Part shown: positions 11,828 through 25,771 of the stretch, one piece after another
Layout: each line of letters begins with the position of its first letter
Position numbering within the stretch: position 1 is the first letter of the stretch
Assembly: GCA_013365365.1 (NCBI GenBank)
Contig: JABVXU010000005.1
Span: forward strand, 1-64,000
DNA length: 64,000 nucleotides
Source: Cruorifilaria tuberocauda
Lineage: Eukaryota; Nematoda; Chromadorea; Rhabditida; Onchocercidae
Reading direction: 5' to 3'
Notes under the pieces: generated by a model
Databases searched by the model: none
What the model saw: only the letters and a program-made list of their open reading frames with translations
What the model was told of the DNA's origin: nothing
Translations under genes and position numbers: made by a program

Positions 11828-13195
11828 AAGAGAACGAGAACACTCAATAGCGCGACTTTCTGCTAAAAGACTGCTATTTAGGTAATTCACATCATCACCA
11901 ATTGAATAAACAATCAGAGTGTTGCATTGAATAAGCAATCAGAATCTTATAATGGATAAAAAATAATGGAGAAATATAGCCGAACTAATTCAAATATCAT
12001 TATTATTCAGATTTTGTCAAACATTAAACTCTGAAAAGCATACATCTTCGCTCTAATAGATTCATACGCTTCCTTCTACTAGAAAAAAATCCATACAACG
12101 TCAACTACTTATATATATATAAGAAATCTCACAAATAATCGACATTGAGGAAGTGCTGATTCAATTTGGTCCCTTAAATATAAAACCTATTCCATATGTT
12201 CCCATATGTTGTTTGAACCGAAGTACTATAAAATATTGTTAAATTTTAAACAACTGGATTTTTAAATATGAGGTTACTATATTACATTTTTGGGATCAAT
12301 GACGCTTCCAATTTCCAACTAAATATTACCAAACATTTCCAGAAATATAACTCAATCTCTTCCATCAATCCCAATTTTATAAAACACGAAATCGAGGTCA
12401 GGTAAATGTCAGATTTGATAAGAAGCTAATGTTCAAAGAGAAAGTTTAAGCAATGTGCATTCTTAAACTGAGCAGACATAAAGACGAGAATGAATGATTT
12501 TTTTACGGTTCAAATTTATTGATTTAACAGATTACTTGAAATCTATAACAAGTAAAACTGCCAAAAATGTGAATTTTATTTCCATGAATTAAATTTCACA
12601 TGCAGACCAAAATTCATGCTTTGGAATTAATTTTTAATGAAGTTACAATCCCTGATAAACTTACTAAGAAAACATTTTGCAATATAATAAGCCAAAGTAA
12701 AAAAATTCAAAAACTAGAAAAAAAGGTTACCTTCCGCCACTTCTGCCATACGAAAAAACTTGGAATCTTTTCGGATTTACTTATTCCTGAAATTAATCAA
12801 ACTAAGACAAATCATTCATTAATGACATTAACATAATGATGGAACGCACAAGAAAGTTTCAAATCTAATTAACATTCAATACATTATTTACATAAAGAAA
12901 CTGTCACGTTAAGAATTATTGTCAGCAAAAGTTTCAAAGGAGCGCAACCGAATTATGATAAATTTTAATATGGAATGCAATAAGGCAACTTTCAATATTG
13001 CATGCGGATGCAAATTTTCGCATAACTAAAACCGAATAAAGCGAACAGTTACTCAAGACTTATAGGATCAAGAAATGAGTGAATCCGGAATACCCTCGCA
13101 CTCATAAATCATCCATCCAGACAGAGCCACTTAAGAGAACATGATGTAACTAGGAACACTTTCTCCATGAACGGTGAACTCTCTGCAGTCTGAGG

Positions 13196-13233
13196 GAAGA
13201 AAGAAGAGAAGAGAGAGGGGGAGAGAGAGAGAG
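13196..13233 (+). repeat. (GA)n purine tract
   Basis: Imperfect GA/GAGAGG simple repeat, purine-only on the plus strand. The same motif, as (CT)n or (GA)n, recurs at many places further right. Confidence 0.85.
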
Positions 13234-15582
13234 GCTGATAAAGTCCATGTAGAAGACAACAGAGTGCACACATTATTTAGAGAGGGAAGGAGTGAGATAT
13301 AGTTGCACTTTCTCATCGTTAATCCTGTAGTGCACTGATGCACTTTCCTTGCAACTCGTAAGTTTATCAGGATATAGTGATGCTGATAGTATGCACATGT
13401 GCAATTGAAAAGGTAATTAATTACTTTGCATGCAACATGTGATAGCAGTGAAGCTGTAGGGTGAGAGGTAATGTGGATGCATGTATTACAAGGAAGAGTT
13501 ATGTTAGAGTCTTATGTACCATATGAATATTTGCTGATAAAAAAAAAATTGTTGCAATGGTCTTTTTATAAAGCAGCATGTGACACATGTGAACATACGC
13601 ACAAAGTAGTACGAGGGAATCGCATTACGTTATGCAAGGTGTAACTTATAATAAAGTTAAAGTATTGAAGACCATCGATGCAAATGCGGGTTTTCTATTC
13701 TTCGATGATCGATTAAATGTGTTGTAGAGAGTTGTAATCTGGAATTAGTCTTCCAGGAAGATTTTTCAAAAGATACTCGTGTGAACTTGTATTTCCGAGT
13801 TTAACCTGCTATTACCACCATTCCTTAGATATTTTCAAGTCTAACTTCATACTTTTCCCATTTTCAACTTGATCTGGGTGTCTTAGTCCTGTAGACGATA
13901 GAAACTAAATAGAGTGCTAAGTAAAACAGATAATCCAGCAAAATACTACAACACGTTAGTTAGAGTTTAGAATTAGGCAGGGGAGATAATGCTTTCCTCC
14001 AGAAATTCTCAGCCACAACTTGCACTTTTCTGTTTAAAAGTGAATTCGAATGGTCTCATTGGTGGATGGAAAAGAACGATATAAAGACGGTAGAAGAATG
14101 GAAAGGATCACTGAGTGTTTTCTGAGTTTGATGGGTAACAGCTGATTCCATCGTCGATTCGAGCATCGAATAGTGAAATAACTAACTCTTTGAAGCAGTA
14201 GCCAGTTAGTCAGTAAATGAATAATAATCAATCTTTAGAGAAAAACGATCAAGTTCTTGACACAAACTGTGAGGTTAAGATGAAAAGAACGCTTGTTAAA
14301 GTTATACGTACTTTAAAGAATGAACAAGTGAATAAGCTTCATTTATAATTAGCAGTCTGTAAATGGAGAAGATTGAATAGTGATGTGAGAAGAAAAAGTG
14401 ATACTACGATATATGCATATTCCTGTAAAGCTAATTCCAATAGTAAATATTAGTGGTAACTAAAAAATTCAAGTAGATGGAAATTATGAAACTGTAATGT
14501 AATAGGTGGAACCTCAACGACTGCCTATATTTTAACGCTGTCTAAAACCTGAAGTCTAGCGGGATTGATCTCACCCAAACCTATCCAAGAACCGTATGAT
14601 GATAAGAATAAAAATGTGAAGATAAATTTAAAATTTAAATTTAACCCAATAATTTTGCATATCATTTTTCAGAATAGCTCTCTTCACCTTCTGTCTAATT
14701 TAAATCACACTATCTAACAGGTCATATTATTCAGTTGAAGAGAAAACAAAAAAGGAGGAAATAATGAAGAAAAATCAAACAGATGAGAAGCAAAAAGGAA
14801 TGCATGTAGATAAAAAAAAAGGAATGCATGTAGATGCATGTCTTTAGATTTTCTCTCCTATAATTTATCGTTTTTCCAACTGGAAAGATATAAAACAAAT
14901 ATTTGTAAATCACGTCGAAAATATGATAATGAATCAAATGGGAAGAATGTTAACTGAAATCTTGCTTAACAAATTGAATAAAAATTTTCTGCTCTTCTTA
15001 TTCCTTCTGAATAACGGTATTGGAAAAGAAAACAGTATGGAACATTTTTACCATGACCATGAATACTGTCTTTGCCAATAACTGTAGACATCAATAATAT
15101 CATATCTTCAGAATATTTTAACAGTTTAATCTCAAAGTGATAGACATTACAGAGTGATATTTAAAAGGATGAAAAGGAAAAAAATGAAGTTAAACTGATG
15201 AGTTTCACTGATTGTAATAATACAATTAATTACACCTATTTCACTTCAATCCCATTTTGTTTCATCGAAAATATGATAATCATCATCAGTTCTTGGATCA
15301 AAACTATTAGAAGATAATTAATGATATATCTCCCCCTTTCTATATTTCTCCTTAGATCAGCAGCAGGTAGTTTAGGTTAGCCAATTTCTTCACATAGCTT
15401 CTCGGAGTTGGCTTATTTGCTATTTAGTGTTTATTCTCATCTCCCTCACTATTCTCATATTGAAATGTGGACTTTAACTAAATTCCAATGAAGCGAATTA
15501 ACTGCAATGAATTGATGCAATCACTGATTCTAAGGGAATAGCTAACACTGCCGCCCTTTCCAACTTTGTCAATTTGAATTTT

Positions 15583-15600
15583 CTGGTGCATTCGCACCAG
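15583..15600. other. perfect 7-bp hairpin
   Basis: CTGGTGC-ATTC-GCACCAG is a perfect inverted repeat with a four-base loop, in a locally GC-richer patch about 450 bases upstream of the BRAP start codon. It does not match the histone 3' stem-loop. Function unknown; it may be a protein-binding palindrome in the BRAP upstream region. Confidence 0.5.
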
Positions 15601-16039
15601 TCGCACAAATGTATCATTGTAACACAACAATTTTTAGCAAATCGTTCTAAAGCCTGCGGTCTTAAGACGGTTTGCTATTATTTCAGCAATATCGTTGTGA
15701 TACGATGACTTGATCTCTCGCGGTCATTATGAAAAGGAATGGAATTGCTAAAATGAATTGTTAAATTTGTTTGCTACCCGTAATTCACAAGCTATAAGGA
15801 TCAGGAGGGAAGATCAGATGGGACAGTGAAGTAAAGGGTTGGATGAGGTAATCCTCTAAGAACAAGAATTCAAGAATATGAGACCGAACTTGAAGTTTTT
15901 ATTATATGTTAAAATGGCTTTTAGTATATGTTAAACGATTTGTGACAAATAACAATTTTGATTTCTACAAAGAAATTTACACTTTTCAAGTAATTTGCTC
16001 TGTGTATTTTTTATCATTTCATTTGCAGCAATATCATTT

Positions 16040-16053
16040 TTCTTCTATTTCAG
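16040..16053 (+). promoter_or_regulatory. trans-splice acceptor of BRAP gene
   Basis: TTTCTTCTATTTCAG-type acceptor ending at 16053, three bases before the BRAP start codon. No coding exon fits upstream of it, so it most likely accepts a spliced leader, as is common in nematodes. Confidence 0.6.
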
Positions 16054-16056
16054 TTG

Positions 16057-19000
16057 ATGAACAAAATAGCTTCAATTATAGTACGTCTCGAAATACAAAC
16101 TGGTGCACCGCCCATTCAGTTCGAGTTTACCAGTTTTAACAGTATTATTTTTTATCTAAAATTGACATGATCAGATACATAATGGAAGATAGCTTTAATA
16201 ATTTATAGATACTTTTGTTGAATGAATTTCTCTTAGGATGAAATTTTAGAAGTGAATAATACGAAGTTAATGGCTGAAAGGAAGGAATACAAGAAAGTAG
16301 ATGCACGACTAAAAATTGAAGAAGACACCTTAATATCAACTTCCATGAATAAGGCGGCGGAATCGGTAAGGTTGTTTCTCGGAATTTTTTAAGTCACGCT
16401 GGAAATATTTTGTTGCTGCAGCAGAACTTTTTTCTATGCGTCATTATATATGTGCATATACATATTTAAAACATATATTGTCTTTATGTTATTTAGATTG
16501 AACAAGCATCTATGCAGGCACAATGCTTGGGCAATCGGAAATTTACCGAAGTAATTGTACAAACTTTCTCCAAGGACCAAGTAGCATTGAATAAACAGAA
16601 ATCCTCCACTCCCGATGGTCCAGAAGAGTCTTCATCCATACAAGCAGTTGCTTCTGGTTCTTCTCTTTCTTCGAAAGCAACTGGCGAAGGATCAGGTTAG
16701 CGCTAAATCATTTAATTCGCCTCGATTTTATTAATAATTTATAATTTTGAAATTGATTCTGCTTCGAAGATTATGGTTCAAACTTAGTCAAATCGACCAA
16801 ATCTCGACAGGCAAAGATGATTATTTCAATATAAAGACGATTATGTCAGATCGTTAACACTTTAGTATGTTATGCATTAGAGTGAAAACCACATTCTTCC
16901 TCTACATGGCATATGTTTTTCAGATTTATGCAATATCTCATTTTTCTCCGGAAATTCATTTGTCGAAAAAACATCAGGGATTCTTCATTTTTATAAAAAA
17001 AAGTACGTCTTTTATCGATGTTATCACTGTATCAAAAAGCAGTTATCACGTTCATTAATTTTTTTTAGTATTTTTCCAAATATGGGACAGCTACGCTGTT
17101 AAGTGAATAAAATGACGTGGCAGCCATCTGCAGGGAAATGAGCTCAACAGTTGCGAGGAGTGGTTGTTCAATATTATGCATGTTAGGAGTTCCATCATTA
17201 CTTTCATGTCGAGAACTGCTAAGATTCATGGCCCCAAGTTCACAGTATATTACGGCAATGAAAGTTATACGTGACTCAACTCCAAATCAGTATATGGTTA
17301 TTATTAACTTCCGATCTCATGTAAGCACTAAATTAATTTTCATCTTGGCCTTTAAAAATAAAGATTAAACCTAACATTTTGGCTATCTATTTCCCTTTTA
17401 AGATATCATTTATGATCGTGGAATTCTTTCATTGAAAATAGTAAGATGAAATGATAAAGATACCTTATATCTTTTGTTTGTTCAGGATGCCGCAGTTCGA
17501 TTTTACGATGAGTACAATGGCATAACATATAATGCAATTGAACCAGAGGTGTGTTCCCTCGTCTTCGTTGAAAAGATCGAATCGGTATATTTCTTTAATC
17601 CATATTTGTACTTGTAAATAATATACGTTTTTTAACTTTCATGCTTTTTCGATCTTTTTACAATGTTCTATCCTTAATTTTGGGATTTTAGCTGTAATAT
17701 ACAGCCTAAAGCAAGGTAGAAGAAGAGAGAAAACGGAGTTTTTTTTCATTTTTAAATGATAGATTTCTTACAAGTTTGATTTTCAAGGTTCGTCAAGAAG
17801 CTGGTGGTAGCTTGCCTGCTGAAAACATGACAGAACTACCAACATGTGCGGTTTGTTTAGAGCGTATGGATGATGGAGTGCTGACTATCCTATGTAATCA
17901 TACTTTTCATGCTGAATGCTTGGAACAGTGGGCAGATACGACGTAAGATGTAGTTTATTTAAATACTTGCAGAATTCTTACATTGTGTCTTCATAATTTT
18001 TCATTTATTCATTGGTGCTACTTTATCCGATATTTCAGTTGTCCAGTATGTCGGCATAATCAAACTCCTGAATTAGTGGCAGATCAAAAGTGCTCTGTCT
18101 GTGGAAAAACTACGGATTTATGGATATGCTTAGTTTGCGGGAATATTGGTTGTGGTCGATATGTAGAAGGTCATGCTTATAGGTTAGCATCAAAGACCAC
18201 TAATGTATTTGTCAAAAGTCATAGTTTTACCCCTTTCCTTAATCGTTTCATTTGTGTTCGCACACGTTTAATGTGAAGCGTTTCTATAACTTTAAATTTT
18301 ATTTAATAAATGAGTTTGGGAATCTAATTTAACCATTCGTTACAGACATTTTGAAACAACTTCGCACACATTCACTTTGGAAATTGGTGGTGAACGTGTG
18401 TGGGATTACGCGGGTGACAATTATGTGCATCGCTTGATACAGAGTTCACCTGATGGTAAAATGGTCGAATATAGGAGAAGCGGTGTTAGTGATAGCGATG
18501 TATGTCGTTATTAATGATCATCTTTATGTAAAACTAATCTTTTTTTATTTAAATCATAAACCTAGCAAAGGTTTACTTTTCTAGGAAAATGAAGGCGAAA
18601 AGTTAGAGTCAATTCAGTTAGAATATACTTGTTTACTTACGAGTCAATTGGAATATCAAAGGATATTTTATGAAACCAAAATGAATGAGCAAGAACGTCT
18701 ATTTAGCACGCTGGAGAAGCACAATCAAGCTCAGGTCCGTACTAAATATGATAATGTTTCTTTAAGAAAATTTTCAATTGTTGACTTATCAGCAGTGTGC
18801 ATCACATTTTCGCTTCACACATCAGTACATCGGGATATATCATGACGGAAAAAAATCTTTATTTTTCGTTTTAAGTAACAAGTTGATTATTTGGCATAAA
18901 TATAAAGAATATAGTCATTCTGAGTTGATTATAATTTATTTTTCTAATTAGTTTATAGGTCGACAATCTTGAAAGAGAAGTCGAAGAAACACAAAAAGAA

Positions 19001-20610
19001 TGCAATGAATTGAGAAAATCGTTAGCATCATGTACACAGCAACGGAATATCATTGAAAAAAAGCACCAAAATACTCAAATTAAATTGCACAAAGTAATAT
19101 TTCTTTCTCAAGCATGTATTTAATAGTGTTCTGTCGTCTATTAATAAAATTATTATTATTATAAGATTGGCGCGCAACGTCTTTTATGTTGTACTAAGTT
19201 CTTCAAGTTCCTCACTTGAAAGTTTAAATTCTTCAAATTCTAAATCGAAATTATTTAAATGTGAGTGCAAAATGATCAACAATCCGTTGATTTTTAGGGC
19301 GCTGAAATTATGAAACTTATTTATAGGCTTTGGCAGAATTGGAGGAAGAACGTGCTTTAAACAAGTTGTTACGATCCGATCAGGAAAAATGGTCTACGAG
19401 ATTGGCAGAGATGGAAGAAAAAAATGCCAACTTACATGAGAAATATGTTGCAGTAAGTATTATTTTCAATTATTAGAGTTAAAAAGTCTTATCGTGCTCT
19501 GTCGTAAATTTTTTGAATTCATTGTCAAATAATTTATTTGAGTTGACTGAACACCGTAGAGTTATTCTCCTATCATAAAAAGATAGAGCACAAGAAACTC
19601 TTCTACAAGATTTATCACTAATTAAAAAAACTTTCTGAAAAAAAGCATGCAAAAACAAGGTTAATATTGAAATATAAGTGTAAGCTAAGATAAAAAGCTT
19701 GAATAAAAGCAAATAATAAAATAAAGTAAGTGGAATGTATGCAAGGTAAGTAAGTAATAAAGCAAATACAAACGAAATAATTAAAACTCGTGCAAAAGTC
19801 GGAAAATTGATAAAATACACGCAAATAAAATAAAATGCGTAAAAAATAAATCGCTAATAAATAAATGCAAACAGGTTATAAAGTAATAAAGTAAAATAGG
19901 AACGGAGTAAGTTAATAACAATAATAAACCGAAATAGCACAGAGATTAAAGGTTATGGGATATATAGGTTAATTGAAACGATTGAAATGAGAATTGTGTA
20001 AAAGGTAAATCCTCCATCATCCCTTAAAGATGATGAATGTGTGGTTAAGATAACGTAAATTAATCCTTTAGCCATCCTTTGAAGATGATGATGAAATAAA
20101 AAAGTGAAGTGACAATGAATTGAAATAAAACAAAGCATAAGATCTGATTTAACTGAGCATATCTACAAAAAGATTTCGCAACGTATAATTTCATCATTTT
20201 TTGTGATTTCGGTTTTTCACGATATGCTATACTTTTTCAGACAGTGAATGATCTCAATGAACAAATTCGTGATTTAATGATGCATTTCGATGCTGAAGCT
20301 AAAATACAAAATGCAGTTGAAACAAATGAAGTTACTGAAAAGGTTTTTTTTTCTCGTATGATTTCTATGAACTAGAAATCATAACTGGGTGATGATAAAG
20401 CAGGGAGAATAAACATTGTTTATGACTACACCTCGTAATAAATAACTGTTCACAATTTGATTAGTGTCATTAGTTCACTATTATCTTAGAGGTCGCTAAA
20501 GATTTTCGAATTTCTGTTTCACTTTTCAGGAGGTTAATGAAAGTAGCGTGATTGTGGCAAATCCTCCTCAACGTACTGCAGTGAAAAACCGCAGACGTAA
20601 GAAAAAATAA
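16057..20610 (+). CDS. brap-2: BRCA1-associated protein homolog (BRAP/IMP), RING E3 ligase
   Basis: Cytoplasmic RING-type ubiquitin ligase; in animals BRAP/IMP tunes Ras-ERK signalling and holds NLS proteins in the cytoplasm, and C. elegans brap-2 affects the oxidative-stress response. Fourteen exons join in phase: 16057-16141, 16250-16365, 16497-16695, 16924-17002, 17134-17320, 17486-17584, 17788-17942, 18039-18182, 18346-18499, 18585-18734, 18959-19093, 19327-19452, 20241-20342, 20530-20610, giving 603 aa (human 592). Domains: N-terminal strand [12 protein letters not shown]2 RRM-like region about 139-255 with ISFFSGN-type and [11 protein letters not shown] motifs; RING-H2 275-311 (CAVC...CNHTFHAEC...CPVC); UBP-type zinc finger from about 325 (CSVC...[12 protein letters not shown]...[15 protein letters not shown]); coiled coil about 430-570; basic tail KNRRRKKK. 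All zinc ligands are present. The exon 1 donor may instead be at 16133, also in phase. Confidence 0.95.
19453..20240 (+). other. long intron of BRAP gene
   Basis: By far the longest BRAP intron (788 bases; the others are mostly 80-450). Its middle part is A/G-rich on the plus strand with many AATAAA-like words. The matching minus-strand frames (for example 19479-19820) are low-complexity and are not called as genes. Confidence 0.6.
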
Positions 20611-20951
20611 TTTCGAGACATTGTTGAAATGCAATAGAAAAATATGATTGTTTTCTTCTCATTCAAACTTAACTATGGGTTTTCATAGAGTCGCTTCTTG
20701 ATTATGAGTATCGTTTTAAAATTTGTGTTTTAACAATTTGTGTTTTTTGTGGCGCCATAAATTATTGTATCGCTCATATATGGGTTTTAGCGTTGTTTTC
20801 CATTATGTTGTTGAATTTCCCTTTAAAAGCTTTTTTTTTCTAGACATAAGACGAAAATCATAGACTGAAATCATGTGCAGCTCACTGTTTTGAAAACATA
20901 TCATTATATATACATAGTCTTGCTGCTTTTGAGACCGTGTACATAATTGTC

Positions 20952-20957
20952 AATAAA
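20952..20957 (+). terminator. poly(A) signal of BRAP gene
   Basis: Canonical AATAAA about 340 bases after the BRAP stop codon, followed by A/T-rich sequence. Best candidate for the 3' end signal. Confidence 0.5.
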
Positions 20958-23900
20958 TATTGTATCAAAAATGTGAATAACTCATTCATCATAGAATCAA
21001 TGCATAGAGCGCAGACTCGGTCCGCCGGTATTGCAAATTCCACATTTCATCACTAGTGATGTCTTATTAGGTCGTTAAAAAGATATCTTCATTCTCAAGT
21101 ATAAGTTTTACCGCTTACAGATACTACTTATCATTTCCTATTTTTGCTACCGGGGCGGTAATAATTTCTATCAATATGACGACCTAATTTTAACAAAAAA
21201 ACATACGGCGAGTAAAACATATAGCACAATGTTTAAAAGTGTTTTGACCTTCGAATGATGATTTTTTTTCGTTCAAAATATCTGTTCCTTTAGAGATCAA
21301 TTAGAAGAAAAAAAGATAACGAATAAGTAGTGCAGAGGATTATTCATTGCAATCTAGGTCAACAAATCAGGTGGATAATGAACAATCGTACGATATTATC
21401 TAGCGACACTCCTTGATTATCGTCTAAAAATGCTACCATTTTCTTGACATCCTTTTCCATTCCTTCGTACATTTATGATCAGCATTTGTTCACTAAATCA
21501 TTGCATATCCTTTCGACTAACATCCATAATATCTCAGTCATTCCTCAGTCGTTTTATTTTCAGTGATAAAAGCTATCGAAGAAAAAAGCTTTCATATAAT
21601 CCTAAGCATCAGAATGATTTGTATATCCATCATGATTTATCTATAAACCAATTCCAGAAATTAGTTTCTGAATTTTGAAAAAGATCCTGTGCTATTTTCA
21701 ATGTTAATAAAATGATAGAAGAAAAATGATATTTTCTAATGAATGATTTTTTTTTTTCATGATATAAGATGTAACAATTTTAAGGACAAGAAAAAAATTT
21801 ATGTATGATTTTGTAAACTGATCGACATTTTTGATCAAAAAAAAAAGAAAAAATTGTGTCATTGAAGCTTCATTTAAATCCTTTGCTATTTTTTTCTTAA
21901 ATTTTTAAAAATATTCATTTAATTGTTTGCTGATCTATTCATGATTGCTGCAGTGGAAATTGCTCGCACTGAGGAGATATGTAACGGACAGAACGAAAAT
22001 TCAAAATAATTCATTCTTCTAGATTTTAAACGTTCATCATAAATCATTACTTCTCTCTTTTAAACTGTTTTTGATTTAGAGACTCTTTTCAGTTCTTTTC
22101 AAAAAATTTTCCAAATAACCACAATAAATCTTAATTTTATCCTAATGATGATTTAAAAAGTAAAATGTAAATTTTTGGTAAAATTTATTTCCTCTCATAA
22201 ATTAATCTTTAAAAGTTTTAGATTTTAAGCAAATTTCTATAAAAATATCATTTTGCTTTTACAGCTCTAGTACATTGTTCCTGAAATGTATCAAATTTTA
22301 ATTTCTAAACGAAGTTTATTCGATATTACTGTTAACTCTATCAGTGATAGGAATTGAGGAATTCATAGTAAATGATAGCGAGATTCTCGAATTTTCGCAT
22401 TTCGAAAAATAGAGTAAAAAACCTTGCTGGTTAATGAATCATCAAAGACAGAGAAACTAGTTAACAACCTGTTTACAACTCATCATACAGTATTTATGAC
22501 AACGAAATTTCTGTATGGTTTATTTTCGTAATCCTTTTTTTCACCAAAATTCATCTTTTTCAGCAATTTTCAACAACCATTTCATACCAATAATTTAGTA
22601 ATATTTCATATACAGTAATTACTAAGTTCCATTTTCACTGTAACAATTTCACTCGCAACAAAAATTATTAGTAACTTACTCAGCTTACTACTGATATCAT
22701 ACAGTTCAATTATTATTTTCAATTTTAAAAATTAATCACTGAACTCCTAACTTTTTACAGTAATATTACATAATCATTATTAATATTTACCTATAACTTC
22801 TCTATTCACTTCTGTTAATAGTTATAATTTATAATGAATTCAAACAAATTCATTCAATATTTCAAATCTTTTAATTCTCTCAAATTTTTAATTTTTAATT
22901 TTTGCTTTTGCTGAATTAGATTTTCTAAACTTTGATAAAATTCTCAAATAGAATCTTCGCTGGTATGAATAGTTATAGTTTTAAAATTATCTTTTATGAT
23001 AAATGGGTCAATGCTCTCAATAGTACTTGCACCTAAAAATATATGCGTCATTTCTTCATTCATTGCTCCACTCCGAACCGTTAACGATGATTTCTTTAGC
23101 AATTTGATACTACTACTTAACTTTTGAAACCTGTTTTCTTTAAACAGTATCATTCATTTTCTTTTTCATGCTTTAAGCAGAAATTTTATTGTTGATCAAA
23201 TCATTTCATTTCGTTATGCTTTTTATCAAATTTAAATGATTAAAATGATCAAATGATTTAGCAGAAAATAAAAATAAATAGAAAGACTTGATTGATAAAT
23301 GAATTTCACTGGCCCCCCTTACAATCATTTTACAAAAGCTCAGCTCATTTCAAGTGACTAATCTTTCGATATTAAATGATTCATCAGATAACTTCTATCG
23401 TAATCTTTCGAAAATCGATACATCTGACTCATTACCACAATCGGTGGTGGTATTCTCATCTTTCAATCATCAAAATTTGCTTTGTTTGCTAGCCATCTCC
23501 CTTCTTTACTTTACTTTACTTTACTTCAAAAATGATGTTTCATCTTGTCAGAATAGTAAATCACTCAATCTCTGATAGAGATCTTTTTCAGCATCATCCA
23601 TATTAGCCTCTATTCCATTTTCTTACTGATTACTTAAATTTGTATGAAGGAATGCATTACTCAATAAAAGGTTCGGATCATATTTCTGTTGATCGAATAT
23701 GTTACAAATGCTTTGTTGGAATGTTAGAAATTTAACTTAGATACTTTACTGTATGATCTCGAAGAGATCATTAAATCAAAGCAAGAGTATCACTGATCAA
23801 TCAATAGTTAAACAAAATGATCAATTCCTTCATTAAAAATTTAGTCATTTTATGGAAAGACAAAAAGAAAAACTTTCAGACATGGTATCTTAACAGTCTT

Positions 23901-25378
23901 GATAGTTTCAGTTTCAGTGGTATTCAGTGGTCGATTCTCAAGAAAAGTTAATATCATCCCATTACAATTATCAATACAGTTTGTTTGGTAAAAGGAAGAA
24001 TGAGGAAAGTTGTCTAAATGACAGAAATATGTTTTTAGAATTAAAATGTTGAAGAGGCAAAAAATGTAAATGTGAAAATAATGAATAAATTTTGGTATAA
24101 TTGAAAATGCTAAATGATTAATGCTAATTCATTGAACTTCATGGAAATAAGCAAATGAAATATCTCTTCAACTCATTCATCCTTGAAAGAATCATAAATC
24201 AAATTTTGTTCAAATAAAATAAAACTGTTAACAGTCTCTCTCATCCCAACTAATAGAATTTGAAATACGTGCTTTGCGAGAGGAAAATATTGACTCACTC
24301 AAAAAACCTAAGCCCACACATTTCATTTTAACAAAGTGAAATACCAGGAGGCGGGGAATTTACATTTAATGATTTGTTTATTCAACCAGTGAAGCTGCTG
24401 TTATTCGTGGATAATAAATAGAATAGCTACAGAATAGCTACGAAGTGGTCGGTTCGATACCTTCCGTCTTTATCACGTCGGATCGATTTGTTTATGCTAA
24501 AGGTAAAAGCTACCATAGCCACCTCGATCGACACCCTCGATGATATATGTTTATTCTTTTTATCGCTTTTATTTCAAACCTCGAAATTCTCATTTCTTTT
24601 ATATCACGTGATAAGTTTAATTTAAGATATTGCTTGGCTTCGCTCTCTGTTCCTTATTTCATCATCTTTTGATTTCGCAATAAAATTTTCATTTTAGAAA
24701 CTTTGTGTGAACTTTACAATCATCAAATAATTGCTGTAAAACATTCATTCCTCTTTTAGTTTCAAATTCAACTTTTCTTATTTTACTTTCTCTTTTAATT
24801 TTAATTCAATGATATCTACTGATAACTTATCAAGTTCGATTTTATCAATAAATGTCCCTTCGTAAGATTTCTCAAATTACACGAAGTTAATGGATTTCTG
24901 AAATTTTACGATATTTTTTAAATCATATTTTGATGTGATTGCTCTATAGTTATTATCATTATCGTAGAATTCTACTCTATCATCTACAGTATTTCATATT
25001 AAATTGAATAAGCTTAAAAAGATTATGAGGCTCGAAAATACCATTTCCAGTTATAAATTACAGGAAATAGTTCTCCTACTGCTATTCTGTTTCAAAATTG
25101 ATATTATTTGTGTGGAGTACAGTTCCATTTGTGATGAAATGTGAACTTTATTTCAGGCAAGTGCAACTGTAACTGAAATTAAATGATTAAAAAAGTTGTT
25201 TTTATTGCAAATGAATTGGTTTTTGGGAGCAAATTAAAAACTTCAACAGGAACCATTTTTCCATGTTGATCGTGTATTTGAATAATTCATTGGGATGCTT
25301 CGTTTAAAATTTAAATCATGTAATTGATCATATCGTTGGCTAATTAACAAAATATGATAGTGAAATACTCCTAACGTT

Positions 25379-25507
25379 ATTATTTATTATTATTATTACT
25401 AATTATTATTATTAATTATCAGTTATTAATTATTGATTATTAATTATTATTTATTATTATTATTATTATCATTGTTGTTGTTATTATTATTATTATTTAT
25501 ATTAATT
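25379..25507. repeat. ATT-rich simple repeat
   Basis: Irregular run of TTATTATTA, TAATTATTA and GTTGTTATT units, low complexity. Confidence 0.8.
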
Positions 25508-25660
25508 ATTGTTCCTGTATTTAGTTATGATTGTGACTGAGGCTAAAGAATGCTCCTTTGAAATTTTGTTATTTGAAATAATAGCACCAATTTTATTAAT
25601 AAATTCCAATGTAAACTTTCGAATTTCTTTCATTTTTACATAGGCATTAAGAAAGAGTAG

Positions 25661-25771
25661 TTGTTAACGAAGACTAATCTTTTATCACAAGTATAACAGA
25701 TTTATCAGAAGCCTAATTGTTAACGAAGACTAATCTTTTATCACAAGTATAACAGATTTATCAGAAGCCTA
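25661..25771. repeat. 56-bp tandem duplication
   Basis: Two head-to-tail copies, starting at 25661 and 25717 (TTGTTAACGAAGACTAATCT...), with no mismatch seen across the shared part, so the duplication is recent. Non-coding context. Confidence 0.85.

Larger units (their letters stand above)
11828..16039. other. intergenic region between ANT and BRAP
   Basis: AT-rich spacer of about 4.2 kb between divergently transcribed ANT (left) and BRAP (right). It contains a (GA)n tract (13196-13233), a small GC-rich hairpin (15583-15600) and several open frames of 60-78 codons without splice support or recognisable similarity, for example 12600-12836. No gene is called. Confidence 0.5.

Noticed and set aside
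12600..12836. 78-codon frame with ATG
   Set aside because: Lys/Ile-rich AT-driven frame, no signal peptide, no splice support, no family.
19479..19820. 113-codon hydrophobic minus-strand frame
   Set aside because: Antisense of an A/G-rich stretch inside a BRAP intron; low complexity explains the openness.
24440..24475. tRNA-like B box (GGTTCGATACC)
   Set aside because: The flanking sequence does not form acceptor, D or anticodon stems.
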